Assembly: GCA_027489245.1 (NCBI GenBank)
Contig: JAIYAC010000025.1
Span: 275,102-339,101, forward strand
Length of the DNA: 64,000 nucleotides
DNA from: Neisseriaceae bacterium
GTDB lineage: Bacteria > Pseudomonadota > Gammaproteobacteria > Burkholderiales > Chromobacteriaceae
Direction of reading: 5' to 3'
Both the position numbers and the translations under genes were made by a program. Positions within the stretch are counted from its first letter, which is position 1, and the number at the start of each line of letters is the position of its first letter. Of the stretch, positions 47,463 through 57,504 are shown piece after piece. The notes under the pieces are model-generated. The model was not told where the DNA came from. It did not search any database and saw only the letters and a list, made by a program, of their open reading frames with translations.

Positions 47463-48306
47463 CAAACTGTCGCCATTCCTGAAGGGCGTTCTGGTGGTGG
47501 GTTTCCTGTTTCTGTACATCCCCATCGTCAGCCTGATCGTGTATTCGTTTAACGAGTCCAAACTGGTTACGGTGTGGGGCGGCTTTTCCACCAAGTGGTA
47601 TGTATCGTTGTTCAATAACGAGCAGATCATGTCGGCGGTGAAGTTGTCCATCGAGATCGCGCTGGCCAGTGCCTTGGCCGCGGTAGCACTGGGCACGATT
47701 GCCGGTTTTGTGCTGGCCCGGTTCAAGCGCTTTCCCGGTAGCACGCTGTTTGCCGGCATGATGACGGCGCCGATGGTGATGCCGGAGGTGATTACCGGCC
47801 TGTCCATGCTGCTGCTGTTCATTTCCATGCAGCAGCTGGTAGGGGTGCCTACCGAGCGTGGCTTCTTCACCATCTGGGTGGGCCATACCACGCTGTGCAT
47901 GGCTTATGTGGCGGTGGTGGTGCGTTCGCGCCTGCTGGAAATCGACCAGAGCCTGGAAGACGCCGCCATGGACCTGGGCGCGCGGCCGCTGAAGATTTTC
48001 TTCGTGATTACGCTGCCGCTGGTGTCGCAGGCCATTGCTTCGGGTTTCCTGTTGTCGATGACGCTGTCGCTGGACGACCTGGTGACCACCGCCTTCCTGT
48101 CCGGCCCGGGTTCTACGACCTTGCCACAGGTCATCTTCTCCAAGGTGCGTCTGGGGCTGAACCCGGAGATCAACGCGCTGGCCAGTATTACCGTGCTGGT
48201 GGTGGGGGTCGTGGTACTGCTGGCGAACTACCTGATGCTTAATGCGCAGCGTAACCGCGACAAGGCCATTGCGGCCGCCATGCGGGAAAGCGGCGCGCAC
48301 AGCTAA
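47455..48306 (+). CDS. potI: Putrescine ABC transporter permease PotI
   Basis: A 283-aa inner-membrane permease, matching E. coli PotI in size. It opens with FLKGVLVVGFLFLYIPIVSLIVYSFN and has the EAA loop EDAAMDLGARPLKIFFVITLPL. It pairs with PotH to form the channel energised by PotG. A terminator follows before puuB. Confidence 0.94.
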   Translation: MHNKLSPFLKGVLVVGFLFLYIPIVSLIVYSFNESKLVTVWGGFSTKWYVSLFNNEQIMSAVKLSIEIALASALAAVALGTIAGFVLARFKRFPGSTLFAGMMTAPMVMPEVITGLSMLLLFISMQQLVGVPTERGFFTIWVGHTTLCMAYVAVVVRSRLLEIDQSLEDAAMDLGARPLKIFFVITLPLVSQAIASGFLLSMTLSLDDLVTTAFLSGPGSTTLPQVIFSKVRLGLNPEINALASITVLVVGVVVLLANYLMLNAQRNRDKAIAAAMRESGAHS

Positions 48307-48321
48307 GGGCTTGTTCTGACC

Positions 48322-48352
48322 GACGGCGGTACCTTAGGGTGCCGCCGTTTTT
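48322..48352 (+). terminator. Intrinsic terminator after potI
   Basis: ACGGCGGTACC (48323-48333) pairs with GGTGCCGCCGT (48338-48348) with one G-U pair and a 4-nt loop, then a short T-run. Confidence 0.82.
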
Positions 48353-48412
48353 CATGCCCGCCATCTGGCCATGCAAGGTTGGCCGCATTCACTGTTTTGT
48401 ATCGAGGTTCTT

Positions 48413-49702
48413 ATGCTCTCGTTTGCCCATCAGCCACACGCGCCTTCCTACTATGCCGCCACAGCCACCCCGTGGGTGCCTGCGCCAGCCTTGCAGCGCG
48501 ATGTGGAGTGCGATGTCTGCGTGGTAGGTGGTGGCCTGGCCGGGGTATCGGCCGCGCTGAACCTGGCCGAGCAGGGGCTGCGCGTGGTGCTGCTGGAAGG
48601 CTCGCACATCGGCTTTGGTGCCTCTGGCCGCAATGGCGGGCAGGTCATTGCTGGCTACGCCTGCGATATGGATACCATCAAGGGGCAGCTGGGCCTGGCT
48701 GCGGCACAGCGCTTCTGGCGGATGTCGGTGGAGGCTATCGAGATCATCGAGCAGCGCGTGCGCCAGCACCAGATCGATTGCCAGTGGACGCGCGGTTTTT
48801 GCAATGTAGCGGTCAAGCCCGCCCATCTGGCAGCGTTGCAAGACTGGCAGCGCGAGCTGGCAGACAGCTACGACTACCCTCATGGCGAGCTGTGGAGCAA
48901 GGAAAGGTTGGCCGCAGTGCTCGGCTCCAGTCGTTATCAGGGCGGTTTGTTCGACCCCATGTCCGGCCATATTCACCCCTTGAACTACCTGCTGGGGCTG
49001 GCCCGTGCAGCGCGCGAAGCGGGTGTGCAGCTATATGAACAAACGCCGGTGCATGCCTTCCGTGCCGGCGAGGCGCCGCTGGTGCAATGCGAGCAGGGCA
49101 CGGTGCGCTGCCACCAGCTGGTGCTGGCCTGCAATGCCTATCTGGGCAAGCTGGCACCCTCACTGCAAAGCCGCATCATGCCGGTGGGTACCTATGTGAT
49201 TGCTACCGAGCCGCTGGGCGAGGCGCGGGCGCGTAGCCTTATCGCCAACAATATGGCGGTATGCGACACCAACTTTGTGCTGGATTACTACCGCCTGTCT
49301 GCCGACCATCGCCTGCTGTTTGGTGGCAAGGTGAGCTATTCCGGCCGCACGCCCCGCCAGCTGGCGCAGGCCATGCGTGCCGACATGCTGCGCGTGTTCC
49401 CGCAGCTGGCCGATGTGGCAGTGGATTACGCCTGGGGTGGCTTCTGCGATATCACCCTCAACCGCGCCCCGGACTTTGGCCGCCTGGCCCCCAATATCTA
49501 CTACGCCCAGGGTTTCTCTGGCCATGGCGTGGCCAATACCGGCCTGGCGGGCAAGGTCATTGCCGAGGCCATTGCGGGTGACGACAGCCGCCTGGCGCTG
49601 TTCGAGCAGCTGCAGCACCGCCGTTTTCCCGGTGGTGCCTTGCTGCGGACTCCTGCGCTGGTGCTGGGGATGGCGTGGTACCGTTTACAAGACTATCTAT
49701 AG
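48413..49702 (+). CDS. puuB: Gamma-glutamylputrescine oxidase (PuuB-like FAD oxidase)
   Basis: A 429-aa DAO-family flavoprotein, close to PuuB (426 aa). FAD binding is shown by VCVVGGGLAGVSAALNLAEQG and the second motif GFGASGRNGGQVIAGY, where the GRNGGQ is typical of PuuB and OrdL oxidases. Later motifs include SGRTP and GFSGHGVANTGLAG. PuuB oxidises gamma-glutamylputrescine in putrescine degradation. The start at ATG 48413 has GAGG upstream. It follows the putrescine transporter genes, fitting putrescine uptake and catabolism; puuA, puuC and puuD are not here. Confidence 0.88.
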   Translation: MLSFAHQPHAPSYYAATATPWVPAPALQRDVECDVCVVGGGLAGVSAALNLAEQGLRVVLLEGSHIGFGASGRNGGQVIAGYACDMDTIKGQLGLAAAQRFWRMSVEAIEIIEQRVRQHQIDCQWTRGFCNVAVKPAHLAALQDWQRELADSYDYPHGELWSKERLAAVLGSSRYQGGLFDPMSGHIHPLNYLLGLARAAREAGVQLYEQTPVHAFRAGEAPLVQCEQGTVRCHQLVLACNAYLGKLAPSLQSRIMPVGTYVIATEPLGEARARSLIANNMAVCDTNFVLDYYRLSADHRLLFGGKVSYSGRTPRQLAQAMRADMLRVFPQLADVAVDYAWGGFCDITLNRAPDFGRLAPNIYYAQGFSGHGVANTGLAGKVIAEAIAGDDSRLALFEQLQHRRFPGGALLRTPALVLGMAWYRLQDYL

Positions 49703-50057
49703 ACATGTGGCCGGCTGGCCTTTGGTGCAAGCGGGGGCTGGCGGGTGTTGAATATCATGCACGTGGCCGCTACCCGTTTTTCTAGGCTATACGGGTGCAT
49801 CAGTTAAAAAACATTCATGTGAAACCGTTATGCTGGGCACGAGCGCGGCAGGCTGGCAGGCTGGGTGTTAATTAAAATCAACGCCCAAAAATTGTACTTG
49901 TCAAGCTGTGTGATGTTGCTAAAATCCGCGCTCGTTTTTGCGGCACCCGCCGCGCACTGCGCGCTCCGACATCCCAGGCCCACATGAAGCTTTCCAGCCC
50001 GAAAGCCGCGCACTAAGGAGCAGTTTCCATTTATTGTATAACTAGGGAAATCCTTTC
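49703..50057. other. speA upstream region with a short leader ORF
   Basis: 355 bases. GGGTGTT (about 49863) and AACGCCC (about 49880) can form a stem. A 10-codon open frame starts at ATG 49984 and stops at 50014-50016, 41 bases before speA, with an overlapping downstream AAGGAG (50015-50020). Whether it is a translated leader controlling speA is not known. Confidence 0.4.
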
Positions 50058-51938
50058 ATGGCTTGGACTGTGGCGGATAGCCGTAGCCTGTATGGCATAC
50101 GGCACTGGGGCGCTGGCTACTTTAATGTCGGCGAAAATGGCTGCGTAAAAGTACGCCCGAATGTACATCAACAACGCGAAATCGACCTGTTCGAGCTGGC
50201 GCACACACTGGGCGACCGTGGCCTGGACATGCCGCTGCTGGTGCGTTTCCCCGATATTCTGCAAGACCGTGTTACCCGCCTGTGTCACGCCTTCAATAAT
50301 GCGATTGCCAGCCAGGACTATGGCAACCGCTACACCGCCATCTACCCGATCAAGGTGAACCAGCAAGAAGCCGTGGTGAAGAGCATTATCGCCACCCAGG
50401 ACGTGTCCATCGGCCTGGAAGCCGGCTCCAAGCCGGAGCTGATGGCCGTGCTGGCACTGGCACCCAAGGGCTGCACCATTGTGTGCAATGGCTATAAAGA
50501 CCGCGACTTCATCCGTCTGGCACTGATGGGCCAGCGCCTGGGCCACGAAGTATTCGTGGTGATCGAAAAAGAATCCGAAGTAGATTTGCTGATTCAGGAA
50601 AGCGCCAAACTGGGCGTGAAAGCCAACCTGGGTCTGCGCGTGCGCCTGTCTTCGCTGGCGTCCAGCAAGTGGGCCGACACCGGCGGCGAAAAAGGCAAAT
50701 TCGGCCTGTCCGCCGCGCAGCTGATCTCGGCCGTGGACAAGCTGGTGGCAGCCGGCCACGGTGACAATGTGCGCCTGATGCACTTCCACATGGGCTCGCA
50801 GATTGCCAACATCGCCGACTACCGTGCCGGCTTCCGTGAAGCCATCCGTTACTTTGGCGAGCTGCGCGCACTGGGCCTGCCGGTAGATCACGTAGATGTG
50901 GGCGGCGGCCTGGGTGTGGACTACGACGGTACCCACTCGCGTAATGCCAGCTCCATCAACTACGACATGGACGAATACGCCAGCGTAATCGTGTCCATGC
51001 TGTCCGAGTTTTGCGACGAAAACGGCATCCCGCACCCGCGCATCCTGTCCGAGTCCGGCCGCGCCATGACTGCGCACCACGCCGTGCTGCTGGTCAATGT
51101 GACCGACGTGGAGCGCCTGCCCGACACCATGCCGCACATCGACGACTTGTCGGCCTTGTCGCGCCCGGTACGCAAGCTGGTGGAGCTGATGAACCTGACC
51201 GACGCGGAAATGGTCACCGAAACCTACTACCGCGCCAGCCACCTGGTGTCTGAAGCGTCCGATATGTACGCCGAAGGCCGCCTGACGCTGAAGGAAAAAG
51301 CCATCGCCGAGCAGGTACACGCCGCGCTGTGCCGCCGCCTGCAGGCGCAGCTTACCGCCAGCCAGCGCAGCCAGCGCCAGGTGTACGACGAGCTGACCGA
51401 CAAGCTGGCCGATAAGTACTTCTGCAACTTCTCGGTGTTCCAGAGCCTGCCGGATACCTGGGCCATCGACCAGGTGCTGCCCATCATGCCGATTCACCGC
51501 CTGGACGAGCAGCCTACCCGCCGTGCCGTGCTGCAAGACCTGACCTGCGATTCGGATGGCAAGGTGAAGCAGTACGTTGACCAGCAGAGCATTGAAAACA
51601 GCATGCCGGTGCACGAGGTAAAAGTCGGGGACGAGTACCTGATCGCCGTATTCATGGTGGGCGCTTACCAGGAGATTCTGGGCGACATGCACAACCTGTT
51701 CGGCGATACCGACTCGGTGAACGTATACGTGCGTGAAGGTGGCAAAGTGACGTTCGAGGGGGTGGAAGAGCACGACACCATCGAGGACATGCTGCGCTAC
51801 GTGCACCTGTCGCCGGAAGAAATCCTGAACCGCTACGAATCCAAGGCGCGGATGGCAGGGCTGAACCAGGAAGAACGCTCCAGCTACTTTGCCGAGTTCT
51901 GCCGCGGCCTGAAGCAGTCGTCTTACCTGAGCGTGTAA
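50058..51938 (+). CDS. speA: Biosynthetic arginine decarboxylase
   Basis: A 626-aa PLP-dependent decarboxylase of the SpeA type, making agmatine from arginine, the start of putrescine synthesis. PLP-binding Lys is in [15 protein letters not shown]. The alanine-racemase-like barrel has [10 protein letters not shown] and [15 protein letters not shown], and the C-terminal part carries CDSDGK with the second-subunit catalytic Cys. About 625-660 aa is normal. It is placed downstream of putrescine transport and oxidation genes. Confidence 0.97.
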   Translation: MAWTVADSRSLYGIRHWGAGYFNVGENGCVKVRPNVHQQREIDLFELAHTLGDRGLDMPLLVRFPDILQDRVTRLCHAFNNAIASQDYGNRYTAIYPIKVNQQEAVVKSIIATQDVSIGLEAGSKPELMAVLALAPKGCTIVCNGYKDRDFIRLALMGQRLGHEVFVVIEKESEVDLLIQESAKLGVKANLGLRVRLSSLASSKWADTGGEKGKFGLSAAQLISAVDKLVAAGHGDNVRLMHFHMGSQIANIADYRAGFREAIRYFGELRALGLPVDHVDVGGGLGVDYDGTHSRNASSINYDMDEYASVIVSMLSEFCDENGIPHPRILSESGRAMTAHHAVLLVNVTDVERLPDTMPHIDDLSALSRPVRKLVELMNLTDAEMVTETYYRASHLVSEASDMYAEGRLTLKEKAIAEQVHAALCRRLQAQLTASQRSQRQVYDELTDKLADKYFCNFSVFQSLPDTWAIDQVLPIMPIHRLDEQPTRRAVLQDLTCDSDGKVKQYVDQQSIENSMPVHEVKVGDEYLIAVFMVGAYQEILGDMHNLFGDTDSVNVYVREGGKVTFEGVEEHDTIEDMLRYVHLSPEEILNRYESKARMAGLNQEERSSYFAEFCRGLKQSSYLSV

Positions 51939-51944
51939 GCCAGA

Positions 51945-51966
51945 GGTTGGCCGCATGCGGCCAACC
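51945..51966. repeat. Perfect head-to-head GGTTGGCCGCA pair after speA
   Basis: GGTTGGCCGCA (51945-51955) joined to its exact reverse complement (51956-51966). It starts 6 bases past the speA stop and precedes a conventional terminator. Confidence 0.9.
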
Positions 51967-51980
51967 CTGTCGTATCAAGC

Positions 51981-52012
51981 AAAAAGCCACGGTGGCAACA
52001 CCGTGGCTTTTT
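51981..52012. terminator. Bidirectional terminator between speA and the chemoreceptor
   Basis: Perfect 14-bp arms AAAAAGCCACGGTG (51981-51994) and CACCGTGGCTTTTT (51999-52012) with a GCAA tetraloop. The two genes converge here. Confidence 0.95.
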
Positions 52013-52062
52013 GTTGTGCGCTGATGAACGACACCGCTTGCCGCGCAAGCGGGCTGGGGTAG

Positions 52063-53538
52063 CTAGGCCGCTGTCTTGAACAACTTCACGCTCTCGCCTA
52101 GCTCCGCCATCAGGCTATCGAGGCGCTCGGTGGCCTGGGCAATGGTTTCGGCCTCGCCGGACAGGCTGCGCGTAGCCTCACCCACGGCAGTGATATTGCC
52201 GGTAAAGCGGCTAAAGCCCTGGTTTTGCGACTCCTCGGCTTGTGATACATCGCGCAGCAGCTGAATCAGGCGATGCGTGTCCTGGATAATGCCTGCCAGG
52301 CGTTGCTGGGCATCTACCGTGTTTTCGCGCCCGCTGCGCATCTGGGCGTTGCCATCGCGAATGGCGTCGATGGCCTGGTTGGTGCCGTCCACGATCAGCC
52401 GGATTTTGGACTCGATATCCAGTGTGGCGTGCTGGGTGCGTTCGGCCAGCTTGCGTACCTCGTCGGCGACCACGGCAAAACCGCGGCCCATCTCGCCGGC
52501 ACGGGCTGCCTCGATGGCTGCATTCAGCGCCAGCAGGTTGGTCTGGTCGGCAATGTCACGGATCAGCTGCACAATGCCGCTCACCTCGGCGCTGCGCTGC
52601 CCCAGGTCTTCCATTCGCTCCGCGGCACGGGCAATGACTTCGCCTGCCTGATTCAGCTGGCTGACTGCCTTGTCCATGGCCTGGCCGCCGCCATTGGCGG
52701 CTTCGCCGGCATGCACGGCCATGCTGGTGGCGGCTTGCGACTGGCTGGCGTTTTGTGCGGTCACAGCGGCCATGCCCTGGGCGGCATCTACCATGTCGTC
52801 AGCGCGCTTGCGTTGCTCGCTCATGGTACGGGCAATCATGTGCGTGCTGCTGGCAATCTCGCGGCTTTCACTGCCCGCGGCCTGTAGCGAGCTGGTGACC
52901 TGGGCCATCATCTGCTTCATGGCGGCGGTGGCGTGTTCGGCCTCTTCGCGGGCGGCTTCCAGCTTCTCGAAGGTGCGCGTCTTGGCACGATCGTAGGCCA
53001 GGGCCAGGGTGAGCACCACCAGCGACAAGCCGATCAGTGATTTGGCTTGCAGCTTGGGCAGCTCTTCATGCGGAATAGGGGTAGGCGGGATGTCGCCCGC
53101 ACCGGACAGGCCGTATATCAGGCCGATCATCAGAAACGTCACCAGCGTCCACACTACGCCTGCGGTACGGCCGCCGACAAAAATGGCGGCAAACGGTATG
53201 CAGGCAAACCACATCACGCTGGTGGACATGATGCCGCCATTGACATACACCATCCACGCCACCATGGAAAACATCGTCAGGATGGTGTACTGGGCCACGG
53301 TGCGCAGGGCGCCGGTGAGTTTGAGCAACAGCGGGCCCAGCAGCATCAGTACGCCGCCCAGTACGATGCCGTGTGCCATGGCATCGTGGTGCAATTTGTA
53401 ATAGGAAATGGCAAACAGCGGGGCAATCGTACCTGCCAGCAGGCCAACGCTCACGACCGTGCGCGCGCGAATCAGGTTATCGGGGACTTGCCTGAGTTGA
53501 TCGGAAATGAACCACTCGGTGAAGGTGTGTAGCGACAT
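52063..53538 (-). CDS. Methyl-accepting chemotaxis protein with multi-helix membrane N-terminus
   Basis: A 491-aa chemoreceptor. Instead of a periplasmic loop the N-terminal 190 residues form about six membrane helices in three pairs (for example [20 protein letters not shown] and [18 protein letters not shown]), like MASE-type or 7TMR-like sensors. No HAMP is obvious before the signalling coiled coil. The tip is canonical: [38 protein letters not shown]. It probably senses a membrane or intracellular state; the signal is unknown. Confidence 0.92.
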   Translation of the reverse strand: MSLHTFTEWFISDQLRQVPDNLIRARTVVSVGLLAGTIAPLFAISYYKLHHDAMAHGIVLGGVLMLLGPLLLKLTGALRTVAQYTILTMFSMVAWMVYVNGGIMSTSVMWFACIPFAAIFVGGRTAGVVWTLVTFLMIGLIYGLSGAGDIPPTPIPHEELPKLQAKSLIGLSLVVLTLALAYDRAKTRTFEKLEAAREEAEHATAAMKQMMAQVTSSLQAAGSESREIASSTHMIARTMSEQRKRADDMVDAAQGMAAVTAQNASQSQAATSMAVHAGEAANGGGQAMDKAVSQLNQAGEVIARAAERMEDLGQRSAEVSGIVQLIRDIADQTNLLALNAAIEAARAGEMGRGFAVVADEVRKLAERTQHATLDIESKIRLIVDGTNQAIDAIRDGNAQMRSGRENTVDAQQRLAGIIQDTHRLIQLLRDVSQAEESQNQGFSRFTGNITAVGEATRSLSGEAETIAQATERLDSLMAELGESVKLFKTAA

Positions 53539-53695
53539 TTTCCATCCTCGTTGTGTCGTGCTGAGCTGCGCCAGCTTTAAAAAGTATAGTTATTTTTTTA
53601 AGGGTTTCCGTTTGATGCTAAAACAGTTGTTTTAATTGAACAAGCGCAAGCTTGGTTTGCAGAATTTATCGACAGTTTTTATGCAAAAGGCAATG

Positions 53696-53728
53696 AAAAA
53701 ACCCGCAGCGGCAGGGCCGGTGCGGGTT
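53696..53728 (-). terminator. Terminator after pta
   Basis: AAAAA then AACCCGC (53700-53706) and GCGGGTT (53722-53728); on the minus strand a 7-bp stem, a GC-rich loop and a T-run, 20 bases past the pta stop. Confidence 0.8.
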
Positions 53729-53747
53729 GAATGCCAAAAGGTTAGCG

Positions 53748-55838
53748 CTAGTGCTGGTGCAGCTGTTCGGCCTGGATGGCGGTGAGGGCGATGGTGTAGA
53801 CAATATCGTCGACTAAAGCGCCACGCGATAAGTCGTTTACTGGTTTGCGCAGGCCTTGCAGCATCGGGCCGACCGATACCACGTTGGCCGAACGCTGTAC
53901 TGCCTTATAGGTGGTGTTGCCGGTGTTCAGGTCGGGGAAGACGAACACATTGGCGCGGCCGGCTACCGGGCTGTCCGGTGCTTTCTGGCGGCCGACCGAT
54001 TCCACGCTGGCGGCGTCGTACTGCATCGGGCCGTCGATCAGCAGGCCGGGGCGCTTCTCGCGGGCAATGCGCGTGGCTTCGCGTACTTTTTCTACGTCGT
54101 CGCCGCTGCCGGAGCTGCCGGTGGAATACGAGATCATGGCTACACGCGGCGGGATGCCAAACGCCGCAGCCGAGTCGGCCGACTGGATGGCAATGTCGGC
54201 CAGCTCCTCGGCGCTCGGGTCCGGGTTCACCGCGCAGTCGCCGTACACCAGTACCTGGTCCGGCATCAGCATGAAGAACACGCTGGAAACCAGCTTGGCG
54301 TCCGGGGCGGTCTTGATCAGCTGCAGGGCAGGGCGGATGGTGTTGGCCGTGGTGTGGACGGCGCCGGATACCAGGCCGTCTACTTCGTTCAGCGCCAGCA
54401 TCATGGTGCCCAGCACTACATTGTCTTCCAGCTGGCGCTCGGCCATCGGGGCGCTCAGGCCTTTGCTCTTGCGCAGCTCTACCATGGGGGCCACGTAGCG
54501 GCTGCGTACTTCGGCCGGCTCCACGATTTCTACCCCTTCCGGCAGGCTGATGCCCTGTGCCTCGGCCACTTGCAGGATCTCGGCGCGCTCGCCGATCAGC
54601 ACGCAGTGGGCAATGCCTTTTTCGTGGCAGATGGCGGCGGCTTTGACCGTGCGCGGCTCGTTGCCTTCCGGCAGCACAATGCGCTTGGCGGCGTGACGGG
54701 CTTTTTCCATCAGCTGGAAGCGGAACGCTGGCGGCGACAGGCGTTTTTCACGCGTCTGGCCAATGCGCTGTTGCAGCTGGGCGGTGCTCAGGCGCTCGGC
54801 GACAAACGCAACGACGCGCTCCATGCGCTCCAGGTCGTCGGCCGGCACCTGGCGGCTCATGGCGGCGATCAGCGTGGTGGTGTCCAGCGTATTGGTATCG
54901 ATGGACAGTACTGGCAGGCCGCTGGTGAAGGCTTTATGGCACAGCTGCTGGATGCGCTCGTCCGGTTCGGCATCGCAGGTGAGCAGCAGGCCGGCCAGCG
55001 GCACGCCGTTCAGCGTGGCCATGGCTGTGGCCAGGATGATGTCTTCGCGGTCGCCCGGGGTGATGATCAGCGCGCCGGGTTTCAGCAGGTGCACGATATG
55101 CGGCACGCTGCGGGCCATCACCGACATGCTGCGTACGCGGCGGCGGGTAAGCTGGCCGGCGTGCAGCAGCTTGGCTTTCAGGTAGTTGGCCACGTCCAGC
55201 GTGCGCGGTGCCATCAGCTCCGGCTCCAGCGGGATGCCGCCCAGGCAAGGAATGCGGCGCTTCTGGATCAGCTGGCTAGATTCGGCGATCTCGGCGGCCA
55301 GCTGCTTGATGCTCTGCTCGCTATCCACCCGGTTCAGGATGTAGCCGGCAATGGCGTGGCTGCGGCTGCCAAAGGCCTGAATGGCGATTTCCAGCTTTTC
55401 TGCCAGCTCGTGGCTGGGCTGGGTGTTGGCCGCACCTACCAGAATGATGTCGCATTGCAGGGTGCTGGCCAGCTTGCTGTTGATGTAGGTGGTAAACACG
55501 TGTTGCTGGTCTTGTACCAGGCCTTCCACGATCACCACGTCTACATCTTGTGCGGCTTGCTGGTACAGGCTGACGACTTCTTCCATCAGCTGGTCCAGCT
55601 GGCCTTGGCTCAGCAGGTGCTCGGCGCGCTCCATCGGTAGCGGCTCGGGGGCGTTCAGGTGGCACAGCTCGCGGGCAAAGTGCGTGGAGCGCTCCGGCTC
55701 GTTCGGGTCCAGGCCTTGGGCGATGGGCTTGACGAAGCCTACTTTCAGGCCGTCCTGCTCCAGTGCGCGCACCAGGCCCAGCGACACCGAAGTGAGGCCA
55801 GCGTCAAAGCCGGTCGGTGCAATCAGAAAAGTGTGCAT
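53748..55838 (-). CDS. pta: Phosphate acetyltransferase
   Basis: A 696-aa long-form Pta interconverting acetyl-CoA and acetyl phosphate. The N-terminal P-loop-like AAA_26 domain begins with FLIAPTGFDAGLTSVSLGL. The middle DRTGG domain holds GALIITPGDREDIILA. The C-terminal PTA_PTB domain carries KRIVLPEGNEPRTV, DGLVSGAVHTTANTIRPAL and MISYSTGSSGSGDDVEKV. It starts 9 bases after ackA on the same strand. Confidence 0.97.
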   Translation of the reverse strand: MHTFLIAPTGFDAGLTSVSLGLVRALEQDGLKVGFVKPIAQGLDPNEPERSTHFARELCHLNAPEPLPMERAEHLLSQGQLDQLMEEVVSLYQQAAQDVDVVIVEGLVQDQQHVFTTYINSKLASTLQCDIILVGAANTQPSHELAEKLEIAIQAFGSRSHAIAGYILNRVDSEQSIKQLAAEIAESSQLIQKRRIPCLGGIPLEPELMAPRTLDVANYLKAKLLHAGQLTRRRVRSMSVMARSVPHIVHLLKPGALIITPGDREDIILATAMATLNGVPLAGLLLTCDAEPDERIQQLCHKAFTSGLPVLSIDTNTLDTTTLIAAMSRQVPADDLERMERVVAFVAERLSTAQLQQRIGQTREKRLSPPAFRFQLMEKARHAAKRIVLPEGNEPRTVKAAAICHEKGIAHCVLIGERAEILQVAEAQGISLPEGVEIVEPAEVRSRYVAPMVELRKSKGLSAPMAERQLEDNVVLGTMMLALNEVDGLVSGAVHTTANTIRPALQLIKTAPDAKLVSSVFFMLMPDQVLVYGDCAVNPDPSAEELADIAIQSADSAAAFGIPPRVAMISYSTGSSGSGDDVEKVREATRIAREKRPGLLIDGPMQYDAASVESVGRQKAPDSPVAGRANVFVFPDLNTGNTTYKAVQRSANVVSVGPMLQGLRKPVNDLSRGALVDDIVYTIALTAIQAEQLHQH

Positions 55839-55847
55839 GGCGTGTCC

Positions 55848-57038
55848 TTATTTGCCCTGTGTCAGTGCAGCGGTATCCAGTGCAATCATCAGCTCTTCGT
55901 TGGTATTGATAACCACGGCAGCGGTGCTGTCGGCGTGGCTGATGCGGCCGCTTTTGCCACGGAAGGCGGCATCGTTGGCCGCAGCATCCAGCTGGAAGCC
56001 CAGGAAAGCCAGCTTGCCCAGCACATTGGCGCGCACGAAGGGCGAGTTTTCGCCGATGCCGCCGGTAAACAGCAGTACGTCGATACGGCCCAGTGCCACC
56101 ACCATGGCGGCGATCTGCTTGGCCAGGCGGTAGCAGAACACTTCCATAGCAATAATCGCACCCGCGTGGCCGTTGGCCGCGGCTTCTTCCAGCTCGCGGC
56201 AGTCGCTGGACAGCTCGGACAGGCCCAGCAGGCCGGACTGCTTGTTTAGCAGAGCGGTAATGCCGTCTACGTCGGTGTTCAGTGCGCTAGCCAGGTAGCC
56301 AAACAGGCCCGGGTCGATATCGCCGGAGCGGGTGCCCATGACCAGGCCTTCCAGCGGGGTCAGGCCCATGCTGGTATCTACCGACTGGCCGTTCAGGATG
56401 GCGGCGACCGAGGCGCCGTTGCCCAGGTGGGCGCTGACGATGGCGCTGTTGTGCAGCGGCAGGCCCAGCATGGCGGCGGCTTCGCCGGCGACAAAACGGT
56501 GGCTGGTGCCATGGAAGCCATAGCGGCGCACACCGTGCTCGCGGTACAGCGCCATCGGTACGGCGTACAGGTAGGCGTGTTGCGGCATGGTCTGGTGGAA
56601 GGCGGTATCGAACACGGCGACCTGCGGCAGGCCGGGGAAGCACGCCTGCGCGGTACGGATACCCAGCAGGTTGGCCGGGTTGTGCAGCGGGGCCAGGCGG
56701 GCGCAGTCTTCAATGGCGGCCAGCACGCTGTCGTCAATCAGGGTGGAGGCATGGAAGTTTTCGCCGCCGTGTACCACACGGTGGCCAATAGCAGTAATGC
56801 TGCCCGTCAGTGCGCGCTCGTCCAGGTAAGACAGAATGGCCTTCATGGCGCCGGCGTGGTCGCCCTGTGCCAGTGTCAGCTCTACCTTCTGGCCAGCCTG
56901 TTTGAAGGTGATGCAGGCGCCGGCCATGCCCAGTTTTTCGGCCAGGCCAGTGAGCGTGGTGTCCTGGGTGTGGGCGTTGATCAGGGCAAATTTCAGCGAC
57001 GAGCTGCCGCAATTGATGACGAGAGTGTGGGTGGTCAT
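55848..57038 (-). CDS. ackA: Acetate kinase
   Basis: A 396-aa ASKHA-fold kinase forming acetate and ATP from acetyl phosphate and ADP. Motifs include VINCGSSSLKFALI, GHRVVHGGENF, FDTAFHQTMP, YGFHGTSHRFV, and FTGGIGENSPFVR. It leads the ackA-pta pair, which together set acetyl phosphate levels in overflow metabolism. Length is normal. Confidence 0.97.
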   Translation of the reverse strand: MTTHTLVINCGSSSLKFALINAHTQDTTLTGLAEKLGMAGACITFKQAGQKVELTLAQGDHAGAMKAILSYLDERALTGSITAIGHRVVHGGENFHASTLIDDSVLAAIEDCARLAPLHNPANLLGIRTAQACFPGLPQVAVFDTAFHQTMPQHAYLYAVPMALYREHGVRRYGFHGTSHRFVAGEAAAMLGLPLHNSAIVSAHLGNGASVAAILNGQSVDTSMGLTPLEGLVMGTRSGDIDPGLFGYLASALNTDVDGITALLNKQSGLLGLSELSSDCRELEEAAANGHAGAIIAMEVFCYRLAKQIAAMVVALGRIDVLLFTGGIGENSPFVRANVLGKLAFLGFQLDAAANDAAFRGKSGRISHADSTAAVVINTNEELMIALDTAALTQGK

Positions 57039-57504
57039 GTTCTATCCGTTAGCAGTAAGACATCTTGGATGAGTCTGTGCTGGTGTTGCGTGTTCTTTTT
57101 ATAGAGTGTTTGCACGGTTTGCGAAGCGCTGCCGCAGCCGTGCAGGGGGCGCATTATCCTTGTTTGTGATGCATTGCACCATAGGGAAGTTCCTTATCTG
57201 CCGTGCCAGGCTAGTATTTCAGGCTTGTCTGACAACATCATGAAAGCAAAAGGGTTTTTGCGCGAAATTTTCAAAGACGCCCTGTTGGGTAATTTCGGCG
57301 GTGCAATCCCTTGACTTGGCACAAAATCCCCGGCAAAAAATACTTGCCCCATGGGGGGATTTGGCCCACAATCCCGCCCCTGAACATTTGGGGTGTTGCT
57401 TTAAAAGCCCCTGTTCTATCAATGTTTTTTTATAGCTCTCCGTAAACTCGTTAAGAGCGAGATTCGGCTGGTCTTATATCTTCTTCCACGGAGGTGTGGG
57501 AATA
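57039..57504. other. 466-base divergent region between ackA and the Rieske oxygenase
   Basis: No gene is supported. It should contain both divergent promoters. A TTGACT at 57311-57316 could be a -35 box, but the matching -10 is weak. Ribosome site GGAGG (57490-57494) marks the start of the Rieske gene. Confidence 0.5.

Noticed and set aside
53856..55640. 594-residue plus-strand frame opposite pta
   Set aside because: Antisense of a gene with clear Pta motifs and a terminator placed for the minus strand.
57301..57330. FNR/ANR box upstream of the Rieske gene
   Set aside because: TTGACTTGGCACAA lacks the TTGAT-N4-ATCAA symmetry.
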